A DNA stretch of 64,000 nucleotides from Monoplex corrugatus (taxonomy: Eukaryota; Mollusca; Gastropoda; Littorinimorpha; Ranellidae), in assembly GCA_030674185.1 (NCBI GenBank), contig JAPXFY010000021.1, forward strand, positions 72,611,221 through 72,675,220, in the 5' to 3' direction. A program made the translations under genes and the position numbers. This document shows, piece after piece, positions 52,200 to 64,000 of this stretch (position 1 is the stretch's first letter; each line of letters opens with the position of its first letter). The notes below the pieces were generated by a model. The model was given only the letters and a program-made list of their open reading frames with translations. It made no database searches and was not told where the DNA came from.

Positions 52200-52654
52200 G
52201 TTAGTGACTCAGGTTGGTATTTTCTGTCAGATTGCCCAGTGTTCCTTATCATGATATTTTTAAAACTCGTTCACCACTTTTGGCAGGTCGAGGCATTCAT
52301 AGGAGTTCTCAGCTGCTGTTGACTCAAGTTGACATGCTGTTGGACAACTGTAGTTGACACGATAGGACATTTAGTGTATTACTCAAACTTTCTGACCACC
52401 ACTGCTGGTGTCTGCGACTCTCAGGGCTGGTTCTTAACTGGTTGACTCCAGTGGACATGATGTAGTGACTTGATGTGCCATTGAGAGTGTTACTCAAATT
52501 CCCGGACCACTTCTACGGGTGGCTGTTTCTCTCAGGCCTGGTTGACGCTAGAATATCTTATGATATTAAGTATGGTGGACAGCTCTGTCAAGTAACCTCA
52601 GTGATCATGATCATCATCTTAATTATCTTGAAAGCAACCTTCATGACAATGATA
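52200..52654. other. Intron sequence, nothing recognised
   Basis: Two weakly similar stretches (near 52310 and 52430) share GTTGACT-CAAGTTGACATG-like sequence; no exon is supported. Confidence 0.35.
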
Positions 52655-53768
52655 ATAATAATGACTACTTCTACAGATAATAAATGTAATGACTACAGAT
52701 AATGATAACAATATTAACTACTTCTACAGATAATGATAACAATGACTACTTTTACAAATAATGATAACAATAATGACTGCTTCTGCTGATAATGATAACT
52801 ATAATGACTACAGATAATGATAACTATAATGATTACAGATAATGATAATAATGACTACTTCTACAGATAATGATAACAATAATGACTATTTCTGCAGATG
52901 ATGATAACAGTAATGATCTTCTACAGATAATTATAACAATAATGACTACTTCTACAGATAATGATAACAGTAATGACAACTTCTACAGATAATGATAATA
53001 ATCACTACTTCTTCAGATAATGATAAAGATAATGACTACTTCTACGGATAATGACTACTACAGATAATTATAACAATAATGATTACTTCTACAGATAATG
53101 ATAAAGATAATGATTACTACAGATAATGATAGCAATAATGACTACTACTTCTACAGATAATGATAGCAATAACGACTACTACTTCTACAGATAATGATAG
53201 CAACAATGACTACTTCTACAGATAATGATAACAATAATGACTACTTCTACAGATAATGATAACAATAATGACTACTACTTCTACAGATAATGATAACAAT
53301 AATGACTCTACTTCTACAGATAATGATAATAATGACTACTACTTCTACAGATAATGATAATAATGACTACTACTTCTACAGATAATGATAACAATAATGA
53401 CTACTACTTCTACAGATAATGATAACAATTATGACTACTTCTACAGATAATGATAACTATAATGACTACTTCTTCTACAGATAATGATAACAATTATGAC
53501 TACTTCTACAGATAATGATAACAATAATGACTACTACTTCTACAGATAATGATAACTATAATGACTACTTCTACAGATAATGATAACAATAATGACTACT
53601 ACTTCTACAGATAATGATAACAATAATGACTACTACTTGTACAGATAATAACTATAATGACTACTACTTCTACAGATAATGATAACTATAATGACAACTT
53701 CTACAGATAATGATAACTATAATAACTTCTACAGATAATGATAACAGTTATGACTACTTCCACAGCAC
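52655..53768. repeat. ~27-33-bp minisatellite
   Basis: About 35 imperfect copies of TTCTACAGATAATGATAACA then ATAATGACTACTAC, with variable numbers of ACT. Each copy carries CTACTTCTACAG, an acceptor-like motif. Confidence 0.95.
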
Positions 53769-53888
53769 CTTATCTTCATGTGATTCCCAAGCATCTTAAC
53801 AAAAACAGAGACAGAGGCAGATACATGTAAGGCAAATTGTATCAACCCTTATCACTGTCATGAAAATGGTAATAATACAGTCATCATA

Positions 53889-55449
53889 GGCAACTTTTCC
53901 AAGCCTCTAAAACAAAAGTATCCACCCTCATTGCATCTGCAAAAACAAGCTATTTCCAAACCAAAATCCTGAATGCCTCTTCTTCAAGAGAACTCTTTAC
54001 AACCATGAATCATCTCCTTGGCACACGAAAAGATTTACCTCTCCAAACAAAACACACAAATGAAGAACTCCCATCTGTATTCTCCAAGTATTTCACCACC
54101 AAAATACAAACTCTTCGTGACAGGCTTGAAGGAGGACATCCTGTCAACCATGCCCACCTGACCCTTCCTTCTCTGACACACCTCTTACTACTTTACTTTT
54201 ACAAACTGTTCTCATTAATGGCACTTACTCTCAACCTGCATGCCTGACCTGTGGTGTTCCACAAGGATCTGTCCTTGGCTCTGTTCTTTTCACTCTTTAC
54301 ACCTCCCCCCTGTCCACCATCATCAACTCCCACTCTATAAAACACCACTTCTATGCTGATGACACCCAACTTCTAGACAGTGACACACCAGACAATATAC
54401 AGCGCGTCTTGACTCGCACCACTGAGTGTTACTCGGACATTAAGAACTGGATGACGTCCAACAAACTTCAGCTTAATGATGACAAGACAGAAGCTATCCT
54501 CATTGGCACCCGTCAAAAACTTTCTCAGCTGCCTCCTCTTTCTCTCCCATTATGTAACACATCAGTCCCAATTTCTGATTCAACTAAAAACCTTGCTGTC
54601 TGCATTGACTCTACCCTCTCAATGAACAACTTTGTTTCTCAAACTACCAGATCTTGCTACTATCACCTCCATTGTATAAGCCTGATCAGGAAGTATCTCT
54701 CTGTCGAAACAACTGCAAAACTCGTTCTCTCCTTCATAATGTCTCGCATTGACTATTGCAATTCACTCCTGTCTGGTCTTCCTGCCTCCACCAGTCACAT
54801 CCTGCAGCGCATTCAAAACAATGCTGCTTGCCTTGTATTAAAAAAGAAAAAAGCTGACCACATATCTCCTCTCCTGGCACAACTTCACTGGCTCCCTGTA
54901 TCAAAGCGCATACAGTACAAACTAGACACCATGTGCTACAAAAGCCTCAATAACGCAGCCCCCGATTACCTGTCAAGCCTACTTGAGATCTATGTTCCCT
55001 CACGTACCCTCCGCTCTGCCTCCGATCCTCTGACTTTTCGCTTTCCACGCACTAAGCTCAATACCTATGGTCCACGAGCCTTCTCTGTTTCTGGTCCACT
55101 TTCCTGGAACAAACTTCCTCTCTCTGTCCGTCAGCAACCTACTTTTGTCTCCTTCAAGTCCGCTCTCAAAACTCACCTTTTCTCCTCTGCATAAAATCCT
55201 GACCTCACTCATCCCCCCTCTGTAGTCTGTCTCCACTCGGAGGGGAATCACATTGTAATATATATTTGTATATAATATGCTCTCTTAATTTTCCATTGCT
55301 TTAATTCTTTTTCCCCATTTATAGCCATGTGTGAGTGTGTGTGTCCGTGTGTGTGCGCGCGTGCGTAAGTGTATGTTCAGCGCTTAGATTTGATTTTTAT
55401 CGAGATTTTGCGCTATATAAATATTGTAATTATTATTATTATTATTATT
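53889..55449 (+). mobile_element. CR1/L2-type LINE copy 4, truncated and internally deleted
   Basis: Starts at AGGCAACTTTTCCAAGCCTC in the endonuclease-RT linker. It loses a segment near 54195, where the N-terminal RT jumps to the [16 protein letters not shown] frame, then continues with FYADD and the C-terminal region. It ends in GCGCTATATAAATATTG plus ATT repeats. Residues such as [10 protein letters not shown] and LHCISLIRK place it in a subfamily with copy 5. Confidence 0.9.
54409..55194 (+). pseudogene. LINE copy 4 RT C-terminal frame
   Basis: 261 codons open from [20 protein letters not shown] to [10 protein letters not shown]. The catalytic FYADD lies upstream in the same element, but the internal deletion separates it from a complete N-terminal RT. 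Confidence 0.85.
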
Positions 55450-57164
55450 TTACCCCTGTCTCACAAGAAGAAATTCTCAACACAATCAGATTCATGTCGT
55501 TCAAAACCTGCGAACTGGATCCTCTTCCAGGTTCTCTCTACTCTGACTGTCTCCCTACTCTCCTCCCATTCATCACTGACATCATCAACACTTCTCTTCA
55601 AACTGGAACTGTCCCAGATTCTTTCAAGTCTGCTATTGTTCACCCTCTCCTCAAGAAATACAATTTAGACCCAAATGAACTGAAAAATTACCGGCCTACC
55701 TCTAATCTCTCTTTCTTGTCAAAACTCATCGAAAAAGTTGTCCTCAAACCAGCTGAACTCTCACCTGTCTGCCAACAATCTTCTCAATCCTTTCCAGTCA
55801 GCCTACCGCCAGTGCCATAGCACTGAAACTGCCCTGCTACACATTCTCAACAATCTCCTCCTTGCAACTGATACTGGCAAAATCTCTCTCCTCACACTCC
55901 TTGATCTGTCTGCAGCCTTTGATACCATTGACCATGGTATTCTCCTTTCTAGACTTCATCATACTTTTGGCATCTCTGACATTGCTCTCTCCTGGTTCAC
56001 TTCATATCTATCAAACAGAAAACAAACTGTTCTCATTAATGGCAATTACTCTCAACCTGCATACCTGACCTGTGGTGTTCCACAAGGATCTGTCCTTGGC
56101 CCTGTTCTTTTCACTCTTTACACCTCCCCCCTGTCCACCATTATCAACTCCCACTCTATAAAACACCACTTCTATGCTGATGACACCCAACTTCTAGACA
56201 GTGACACACCAGACAATATACAGCGCCTCTTGACTCGCACCACTGAGTGTTACTCGGACATTAAGAACTGGATGACATTCAACAAACTTCAGCTTAATGA
56301 TGACAAGACAGAAGCTATCCTCATTGGCACCCGTCAGAAACTTTCTCAGCTGCCTCTTTCTCTCCCATTATGTAACACATCAGTCCCAATTTCTGATTCA
56401 GCTAAAAACCTTGCTGTCTGCATTGACTCTACCCTCTCAATGAACAACTTTGTTTCTCAAACTGCCAGATCTTGCTACTATCACCTCCATTGTATAAGCC
56501 TGATCAGGAAGTATCTCTCTGTCGAAACAACTGCAAAACTCGTTCTCTCCTTCATAATGTCTCGCATTGACTATTGCAATTCACTCCTGTCTGGTCTTCC
56601 TGCCTCCACCAGTCACATCCTGCAGCGCATTCAAAACAATGCTGCTTGCCTTGTATTAAAAAAGAAAAAAGCTGACCACATATCTCCTCTCCTGGCACAA
56701 CTTCACTGGCTCCCTGTATCAAAGCGCATACAGTACAAACTAGACACCATGTGCTACAAAAGCCTCAATAACGCAGCCCCCGATTACCTGTCAAGCCTAC
56801 TTGAGATCTATGTTCCCTCACGTACCCTCCGCTCTGCCTCTGATCCTCTGACTTTTCGCTTTCCACGCACTAAGCTCAATACCTATGGTCCACGAGCCTT
56901 CTCTGTTTCTGGTCCACTTTCCTGGAACAAACTTCCTCTCTCAGTCAATGTCAATGTCAGCAACCTACTTTTGTCTCCTTCAAGTCCGCTCTCAAAACTC
57001 ACCTTTTCTCCTCTGCATAAAATCCTGACTCACTCAATCCCCTCTGCAGCCTGTCTCCACTCGGAGGGGAATCACATTGTAATATATAATTGTATATAAT
57101 ATGCTCTCTATAATTTTCCATTGCTTTTATTCTTTTTCCCCATTTATAGCCGTGTGCGTGTGCG

Positions 57165-57206
<42 letters not shown>

Positions 57207-57300
57207 CGTGCGTGCGTCCGTGCAGTGTGTGTGCGTGCGTGTGTGTCTGTTTTAGCGCTTATTTGATTTTATCAAGATTTTGCGCTATATAAAATATTGT
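55450..57300 (+). mobile_element. CR1/L2-type LINE copy 5, joined directly to copy 4
   Basis: Begins TTTACCCCTGTCTCACAAG immediately after the ATT tail of copy 4 with no spacer. It is 5'-truncated at the start of the RT region. It ends in GCGCTATATAAAATATTG at about 57300, with only a minimal tail. The 3' UTR has a GT tract (57160-57250). Confidence 0.9.
55738..57099 (+). CDS. LINE copy 5 reverse transcriptase ORF
   Basis: 453 codons. It carries [53 protein letters not shown] and the [20 protein letters not shown] end. A frameshift near 55750 separates it from the preceding NYRPTSNLSFLSKLIEKVVL part. A small TCAATG duplication near 56950 alters the C-terminus. Confidence 0.88.
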   Translation: MSSNQLNSHLSANNLLNPFQSAYRQCHSTETALLHILNNLLLATDTGKISLLTLLDLSAAFDTIDHGILLSRLHHTFGISDIALSWFTSYLSNRKQTVLINGNYSQPAYLTCGVPQGSVLGPVLFTLYTSPLSTIINSHSIKHHFYADDTQLLDSDTPDNIQRLLTRTTECYSDIKNWMTFNKLQLNDDKTEAILIGTRQKLSQLPLSLPLCNTSVPISDSAKNLAVCIDSTLSMNNFVSQTARSCYYHLHCISLIRKYLSVETTAKLVLSFIMSRIDYCNSLLSGLPASTSHILQRIQNNAACLVLKKKKADHISPLLAQLHWLPVSKRIQYKLDTMCYKSLNNAAPDYLSSLLEIYVPSRTLRSASDPLTFRFPRTKLNTYGPRAFSVSGPLSWNKLPLSVNVNVSNLLLSPSSPLSKLTFSPLHKILTHSIPSAACLHSEGNHIVIYNCI

Positions 57301-57659
57301 ATATTTCAGTGTATTGGTTTAAGCTTTTGTAAAATTTTATGCACACAGCATGATTGCATCTTTAGTAATCATGGAAATGCTGATATTATCGTCTTCCTGT
57401 TCAAGCTACTTCTCATAAACATGAATACCTATTTGTACTATAAGGAATAAAATGTTTTTAATGTGATGCCAGAAATGCAAGCAGCAATGTTTTAAAGTAT
57501 CTGCATGCCAAATATCGAATAATTTAGTGATTATTTAGTAGGTATACCAAAATCATAAAAAAAAGATTATATATTTTTTGGATGTTGGAAGCTTAAACTA
57601 AATGTAGAGATATGGTAGTTGTTAGGTAATTTCTGAAAACATAAAGAAGAAAGCAATGA
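57301..57659. other. Intron or intergenic, nothing recognised
   Basis: AT-rich sequence with no supported feature. Confidence 0.4.
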
Positions 57660-58045
57660 CAGTGAACTGTGTATCCTAGTGGTTACAGCACCTCAGGTTT
57701 GATTTCCAGTTTGACTGGGTATTTTCTGCCATCATTGAGTAGACCTTGAGTGGTTGTCTGGGGCTTTGTGTTAAGAATAAGACAGTTAAAGTGAGGTCTC
57801 ATGTGCAGCATGCTCTTAGCGCACATGAGAAATCCCGTGGCAACAAAAGAGTCATCCCTGGCAAATTTCTGTAGTGATATCTACCAGCATGGATACACAG
57901 TAATACAGGAAGAAAGAATGAAGATGGGGGTGGAGGGGTGGGGGGTGGGGTGGGGGAGTAGGACCACCATACTGTGACAGTGTGCTTTCTGTGGGAAGAG
58001 CAGCTCACATTTCGCACAGAAGGATTTTTTTGACAGGAAAATGAG
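57660..58045 (+). mobile_element. tRNA-derived SINE (family A), near complete
   Basis: The head has CCTAGTGGTTACAGCACCTC (A-box-like) and GGTTTGATTTCC (B-box-like). The body contains GCGCACATGAGAAATCCCGT then GGCAACAAAAGAGTCATCCC and TGGCAAATTTCTG. The 3' portion contains GAGCAGCTCACATTTCGCAC then AGAAGGATT. The arrangement matches the scattered pieces at 1.8 and 28.8-30.0 kb. Confidence 0.65.
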
Positions 58046-58713
58046 TCCTGTGGAATCCAGTGTCATTTCTTTCATGATTTGCTGCATGTTTGTGTTGCTA
58101 ACAGAGACGTTACTGTAGAGAAAGTGGTTGGGGACCACCGCAGTCATCTGGTGAGTGGGGATCATTGGCGTCACTTGATGTCATAATGCGCATCCCTGAG
58201 AGAAGGTTCCGGAATGGTGAGTGGAATGTCCTGCTCTTTGCATGCACACATTTTATCATGCTGACTTGATACGCTCAAGTGCCTGCATCACAAGTGTACA
58301 CAGTTGTCATTGTGTTGTAATGTTAGTGATAGTCACACCTGCAACTAACACTTCCAAATTTATCGGGTCAACATTTTCAAGAAATCAGAAGATTGGAGCT
58401 TGTTTGGATTCATTGCAGTGGGACAATTCCCTGTGCATTCCACCCAAACTTGACAAGAAAGGTAGTCAGCTGGTTAAACATATGGTCTGATCCATTTACA
58501 CACCTCGCCCTGGAGGGTGGAGGGTGGAGGTTGGAGACTTTTCTGATCCCAGGTCAAAATGTGTGCAGACCGTGCAGTGCTTAAACTCTATTCATGTGTA
58601 TATGCATGTAGAATGGCAACTATGCTTGTTAAAGAGTCTGTAAATCATGTCAGTGAGTGGCTTATGGAAACATAAAAACACCCAGCATACACGTGTACAA
58701 AAGATGCAGACTG
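58046..58713. other. Possible but unproven exon-like segments
   Basis: 58105-58150 (acceptor GCTAACAG, donor GTGAGT) and 58423-58466 (acceptor ATTCATTGCAG, donor GTAGTC) look exon-like, but neither product resembles the expected RING part and their phases do not chain. Nothing firmer is seen. Confidence 0.2.
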
Positions 58714-61700
58714 TGCAAGGACAGGTATCCTGCTGTGTTCAGGTGATATGCCCTGTTTTGTCCCCATCATGTACAAGGACAGGTGATATGCCCTGTTTTG
58801 TCCCCATCATCATGTACAAGGACAGGTATATGTCCTGTTTTGTCCCCATCATGTACAAGGACAGGTATATGCCCTGTTTTGTCACCCATCCTGTACAAGG
58901 ACAGGTGATATGCCCTGTTTTGTCCCCATCATGTACAAGGACAGTGATATGCCTGTTTTGTCCCCATCATGTACAAGGACAGGTGATATGCCCTGTTGTG
59001 TCCCCCATCATCATGTACAAGGACAGGTATATGGCCTGTTTTGTCCCATCATGTACAATGGACAGTATATGCCCTGTTTTGTCCCCCATACTGTACAAGG
59101 ACAGGTATATGCCCTGTTTTGTCCCCATCACATGTACAAGGACAGGTGATATGTCCTGGTTTTTGTCCCCATCTGTACAAAGGACAGGTGATATGCACCT
59201 GTTTTGTCCCCATCATGTACAAGGACAGGTGATATGCCTGTTTTGTCCCATCATGTTAACAAGGACAGGTATATGCCCTGTTTGTCCCCAATCATGTACA
59301 AGGACAAGGTTGGATATGCCCTGTTTTGTCCCCATCATGTACAAGGACAGGTATATGCCCTGTTTTGTCCCCATCATGTACAAGGACAGGTGATATGCCC
59401 TGTTTTGTCCCCATCATGTACAAGGACAGGTATATGCCCTGTTTTGTCCCCATCAATGTACAAGGACAGGTATTCCTGTTTTCCACGACAAGAAGTATAT
59501 GCCCTGTTTTGTCCCCATCATGTACAAGGACAGGTGATATGCCCTGTTTTGTCCCCATCATGTACAAGGACAGGTGATATGCCCTGTTTTGTCCCCATCA
59601 TGTACAAGGACAGGTATATGCCCTGTTTTGGTCCCCATCATGTACAAGGACAGGTGATATGCCCTGTTTTGTCCCCATCATGTACAAGGACAGGTATATG
59701 CCCTGTTTTGTCCCCATCATGTACAAGGACAGGTGATATGCCCTGTTTTGTCCCCATCATGTACAAGGACAGGTGATATGCCCTGTTTTGTCCCCATCAT
59801 GTACAAGGACAGGTGATATGCCCTGTTTTGTCCCACTCATGTACAAGACAGGTGATATGCCCTGTTTTGTCCCCATCATCATGTACAAGGACAGGTGATA
59901 TGCCCTGTTTTGTCCCCATCATGTACAAGGACAGGTGATATGCCCTGTTTTGTCCCCATCATGTACAAGGACAGGTGATATGCCCTGTTTTGTCCCCATC
60001 ATGTACAAGGACAGGTGATATGCCCTGTTTTGTCCATCATGTACAAGGACAGGTGATATGCCCTTTTTGTCCCCCATGTACAAGGACAGGTATATGCCTG
60101 TTTTTCCCATCTGTACAAGGACGTGATATGCCTGTTTTGTCCCCATCATGTACAAGGACAGGTATATGCCCTGTTTTGTCCCCATCATCATGTACAAGGA
60201 CAGGTGATATGCCCTGTTTTGTCCTCATGTACAAGGACAGGTATATGCCCTGTTTTGTCCCATCATGTACAAGGACAGTGATATGCCCTGTTTTGTCCCC
60301 ATATGTACAAGGCAGGTGATATGCCTGTTTGTCCCTCATCATGTACAAGGACAGGTATATGCCCTGTTTTGTCCCCATCATGTACAAGGACAGATTGCCT
60401 GTTTTGTCCCATCATGTACAAGGACAGGTGATATGCCCTGTTTTGTCCCCATCATGTACAAGGACAGGTATATGCCCTGTTTTGTCCCATATCATGTACA
60501 AGGACAGTGATATGCCTGTTTTTCCCCCTCATCATGTACAAGGACAGGTATGCCCTGTTTTGTCCCATCATGTCAGGACAGGTATATGCCCTGTTTTGTC
60601 CCATCATGTACAGGAAGGTGATATGCGTTGTCCACATCATGAAAGGACAGGTTGCCTTTGTCCCTCACATGTACAAGGACAGGGATATGCCTGTTTGTCC
60701 ATCATGTACAAGGACAGTAATGCCTGTTTGTCCCCTCACAAGGACAGGTGATAGCCTGTTTTGTCCCATCAGTACAAGGAAGGTATTGCCTGTTGTCCCC
60801 ATATGTAAAGGAAGGTGATATGCCTGTTTGTCCCATCAGTAGGAAGGTGTTGCCGTTTGTCCCCATCATGTACAAGGACAGGTGATTGCCCTGTTGTGTC
60901 CCTCTGACAAGGAAGGTGTATGCGTTGTCCATTGCAGGACAGGTATATGCCCTGTTTTGTCCCAATGTACAAGGACAGGTGATATGCCCTGTTGTGTCCC
61001 CATCATGTACAAGGACAGGTGATATGCCTGTTTGTCCCCATCATGTACAAGACAGGTATATGCCCTGTTGTGTCCCATCTGTACAAGGACAGGTGATATG
61101 CCTGTTTGTCCCATCATGTACAAGGACAGGTATATGCCCTGTTTGCCCCATCATGTACAGGACAGGTATATGCCCTGTTTTGTCCCCATCATGTCAAGGA
61201 CAGGTATATGCCCTGTTTTGTCCCCATCATATGTACAGGACAGGTATATGCCTGTTTGTCCCCATCATGTACAAGGACAGGTATATGCCCTGTTTGTCCC
61301 CCATCATTACAAGGACAGGTATTGCCGTTTGTCCCCATCTGTACAAGGACAGGTATATGCCCTGTTTGTCCCCATCATGTACAAGGCAGGTGTATGCCCT
61401 GTTTTGTCCCATCATCATGTACAAGACAGTGATATGCCCTGTTTTGTCCCATCTGTACAAGACAGGTATATGCCGTTTGTCCCATCTGTACAAGGACAGG
61501 TATATGCCCTGTTTGTCCCCCTATCATGTACAAGGACAGGTATATGCCCTGTTTTGTCCCCATCATGTACAAGACAGGTATATGCCCTGTTTTGTCCCAT
61601 CATGTACAAGGACAGGTATATGCCCTGTTTTGTCCCCATCATGTACAGGACAGGTATATGCCCTGTTTTGTCCCTCATGTACAAGGACAGGTATATGCCC

Positions 61701-62893
61701 TGTTTTGTCCCCATCATGTACAAGGACAGGTGATATGCCCTGTTTTGTCCCCATCATGTACAAGGACAGGTGATATGCCCTGTTTGTCCCATCATCTGTA
61801 CAAGGACAGGTGATATGCCCTGTTTTGTCCCATCATGTACAAGGACAGGTGATATGCCCTGTTTTGTCCCCATCATGTACAAGGACAGGTGATATGCCCT
61901 GTTTTGTCCCCATCATGTACAAGGACAGGTATATGTCCTGTTTTGTCCCCATCATGTACAAGGACAGGTGATATGCCCTGTTTTGTCCCCATCATCATGT
62001 ACAAGGACAGGTGATATGCCCTGTTTTGTCCCCATCATGTACAAGGACAGGTATATGTCCTGTTTGTCCCCATCATGTACAAGGACAGGTGATATGCCCT
62101 GTTTTGTCCCCATCATCATGTACAAGGACAGGTATATGTCCTGTTTTGTCCCCCTCATCATGTACAAGGACAGGTGATATGCCCTGTTTGTCCCCATCAT
62201 GTACAAGGACAGGTGATATGCCCTGTTTTGTCCCCATCATGTACAAGGACAGGTATATGTCCTGTTTTGTCCCCATCATGTACAAGGACAGGTGATATGC
62301 CCTGTTTGTGTCCCCATCATCATGTACAAGGACAGGTGATATGCCCTGTTTTGTCCCCATCATGTACAAGGACAGGTATATGTCCTGTTTGTCCCCATCA
62401 TGTACAAGGACAGGTGATATGCCCTGTTTGTCCCCATCATCATGTACAAGGACAGGTATATGTCCTGTTTTGTCCCCATCATGTACAAGGACAGGTATAT
62501 GTCCTGTTTTGTCCCCTCATCATGTACAAGGACAGGTGATATGCCCTGTTTTGTCCCCATCATGTACAAGGACAGGTGATATGCCCTGTTTTGTCCCCCT
62601 CATCATGTACAAGGACAGGTATATGCCTGTTTTGTCCCCATCATGTACAAGGACAGGTATATGTCCTGTTTTGTCCCCTCATCATGTACAAGGACAGGTA
62701 TATGCCCTGTTTTGTCCCCATCATGTACAAGGACAGGTATATGCCCTGTTTTGTCCCCATCATCATGTACAAGGACAGGTGATATGCCCTGTTTTGTCCC
62801 CATCATGTACAAGGACAGGTATATGCCCTGTTTTGTCCCCTCATCATGTACAAGGACAGGTGATATGCCCTGTTTTGTCCCCCTCATCATTTC
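58714..62893. repeat. 40-bp minisatellite, 4.2 kb
   Basis: About 104 copies of CATGTACAAGGACAGGTGAT then ATGCCCTGTTTTGTCCCCAT. Forms differ by GTGATATG/GTATATG and by an extra CAT. Ends are regular, while about 60.05-61.68 kb is full of single-base losses. Confidence 0.97.
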
Positions 62894-63295
62894 AGTGATA
62901 ATGGTGTCTGTATGATGAACAGATATTCAGTGAAAGCTGTTAAATATGGATTGGAGAGGGAAAATCTTTGTGGAGAATGTGTCGGCAGAAGAATTCCCTG
63001 GCTTTGAATAAGAAAGCAAGCAAGAATGCCATACTTTAAATGAGAACGGTGGAGGATCACATTGGAGATGCAAGTATGTGCCATTTACAAGGTAGTATTT
63101 TTCTCCCTTTGTTTCAAGCAGTGTTTTCTGGGATTCATGTCCACACATTATTTTGATTGGTTGGCCCACACTATCCAGATGTCCACCATGCAGGGGATCA
63201 TGCTCCACTTTCAGATGAGGGAGGTAACAGTGATGGGGGTGGGGTGGGGGGATTGGGGAGCGAATGGATTGTGTGCTGGGTATTTTTGGAATTCC
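62894..63295. other. No gene recognised
   Basis: Unique sequence after the large array; no supported exon. Confidence 0.4.
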
Positions 63296-63299
63296 ATAA

Positions 63300-63490
63300 G
63301 CCACTAAACACGGATATAGCTTACAGGATCTTTAACATGTGAAAATGATGTTCTGCATCGGGGGAATCTTGGGCACTAACATGCCTGTTTACTTGGGAGA
63401 TAGGAAAAGTCCACCCTCTCACCTTCATATTCTGGCCAGGTCAGGTCTGGAACTCTGATCTTCTGATTGGAATTCTGATGTCCTGAGCAG
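63300..63490 (-). mobile_element. tRNA-derived SINE (family B)
   Basis: CACGGATATAGCTTACAGGA then TCTTTAACATG, CATGCCTGTTTACTTGGGAG, AAAAGTCCACCCTCTCACC and GTCTGGAACTCTGATCTTCT follow the order of the copies at 17.7/19.2 and 19.6 kb. The tRNA-like end is on the minus strand. Confidence 0.55.
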
Positions 63491-63534
63491 CCTGGGAATT
63501 GATGCCATATACAATATGTATATTTAGGCCTGTG

Positions 63535-64000
63535 TATGACTTATGTAGGCCTACTGTTTAGTGAAATGAGATACCACATGTCTGTATGTGTGACTTTTGT
63601 TAGTGTCATTGCTGTTTGATGAAATGAGATACCACATGTATATATGTGTGACTTTTGTTAGTGTCATTGCTGTTTGATGAAATGAGATACCACATGTATA
63701 TATGTGTGACTTTTGTTAGTGTCATTGCTGTTTGATGAAATGAGATACCACATGTATATATGTGTGACTTTTGTTAGTGTCATTGCTGTTTGATGAAATG
63801 AGATACCACATGTATATATGTGTGACTTTTGTTAGTGTCATTACTGTTTGATGAAATGAGATACCACATGTATATATGTGTGACTTTTGTTAGTGTCATT
63901 GCTGTTTGATGAAATGAGATACTACATGTATATATGTGTGACTTTTGTTAGTGTCATTGCTGTTTGATGAAATGAATACCACATGTATATATGTGTGACT
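63535..64000. repeat. 58-bp minisatellite (runs off right edge)
   Basis: About eight copies of TGTGACTTTTGTTAGTGTCA then TTGCTGTTTGATGAAATGAG and ATACCACATGTATATATG. The right end is cut by the window. Confidence 0.96.

Noticed and set aside
58105..58150. Possible next exon of the PA-TM gene (begins AGACGTTAC after GCTAACAG, donor GTGAGT)
   Set aside because: In the required phase the product has no resemblance to the expected RING-proximal region, and the following candidate exon does not chain in frame. Kept only as a weak note.
58910..62915. Many open frames reading MPCFVPIMYKDR-like repeats
   Set aside because: Translations of the 40-bp array; frames drift with unit length and indels, and the same pattern appears on both strands.

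Overview
This window looks like animal nuclear DNA, most likely from a mollusc and probably a gastropod. That assignment is inference. It rests on intron-rich genes with canonical GT/AG junctions, CR1/L2-type and craniofacial-development-protein-2-like LINEs, tRNA-derived SINEs of a style I associate with molluscs, (ATT)n LINE tails, and a very heavy minisatellite load. No bacterial-style operon, rRNA gene or CRISPR array is present.

Two host genes can be supported, both on the + strand. The first (9231-20911) is a complete six-exon gene for a 118-residue TIM14/Pam18-type J-protein (DNAJC19/DNAJC15 family). Every exon phase closes, an HPD J-domain motif is present and an AATAAA signal follows. 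The second (about 33757-52199, continuing out of the window) encodes a protease-associated (PA) domain followed by a transmembrane helix. This matches the lumenal half of a PA-TM-RING ubiquitin ligase of the RNF13/RNF167/goliath type. The RING part is not in the window, and the junction of its signal-peptide exon is unresolved.

Layout: 1-2.3 kb holds two minisatellites with SINE and LINE scraps. 2.8-6.8 kb is a frameshifted Ty3/gypsy element on the minus strand, followed at 7.0-7.8 kb by a decayed LINE. 9.2-21 kb is the J-protein gene, with LINEs, SINEs and a TTAA-flanked MITE in its introns. 21.4-24 kb is a 62-64-bp minisatellite. 24-33.7 kb is intergenic, with SINEs, LINE tails and minisatellites. 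33.7-52.2 kb is the PA-TM gene, whose introns are mostly tandem arrays plus a 3.3-kb young LINE and a 1-kb LINE with a clear 12-bp target-site duplication. 52.6-64 kb holds more arrays, a head-to-tail LINE pair and a 4.2-kb 40-bp array.

About sixteen distinct minisatellites add up to roughly 18-19 kb, over a quarter of the window. The most striking observation is that two of them were built from exon-intron junctions. In the J-protein gene the exon 4 acceptor plus the first bases of the exon is repeated upstream of the real exon, giving seventeen acceptor-like copies in all, many followed by a consensus-like donor. In the PA-TM gene the end of an exon plus its donor is repeated four more times in the following intron. 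Other arrays carry splice-like signals in every unit, two arrays were born inside or from SINEs, and a transposon insertion seems to have seeded the acceptor array.
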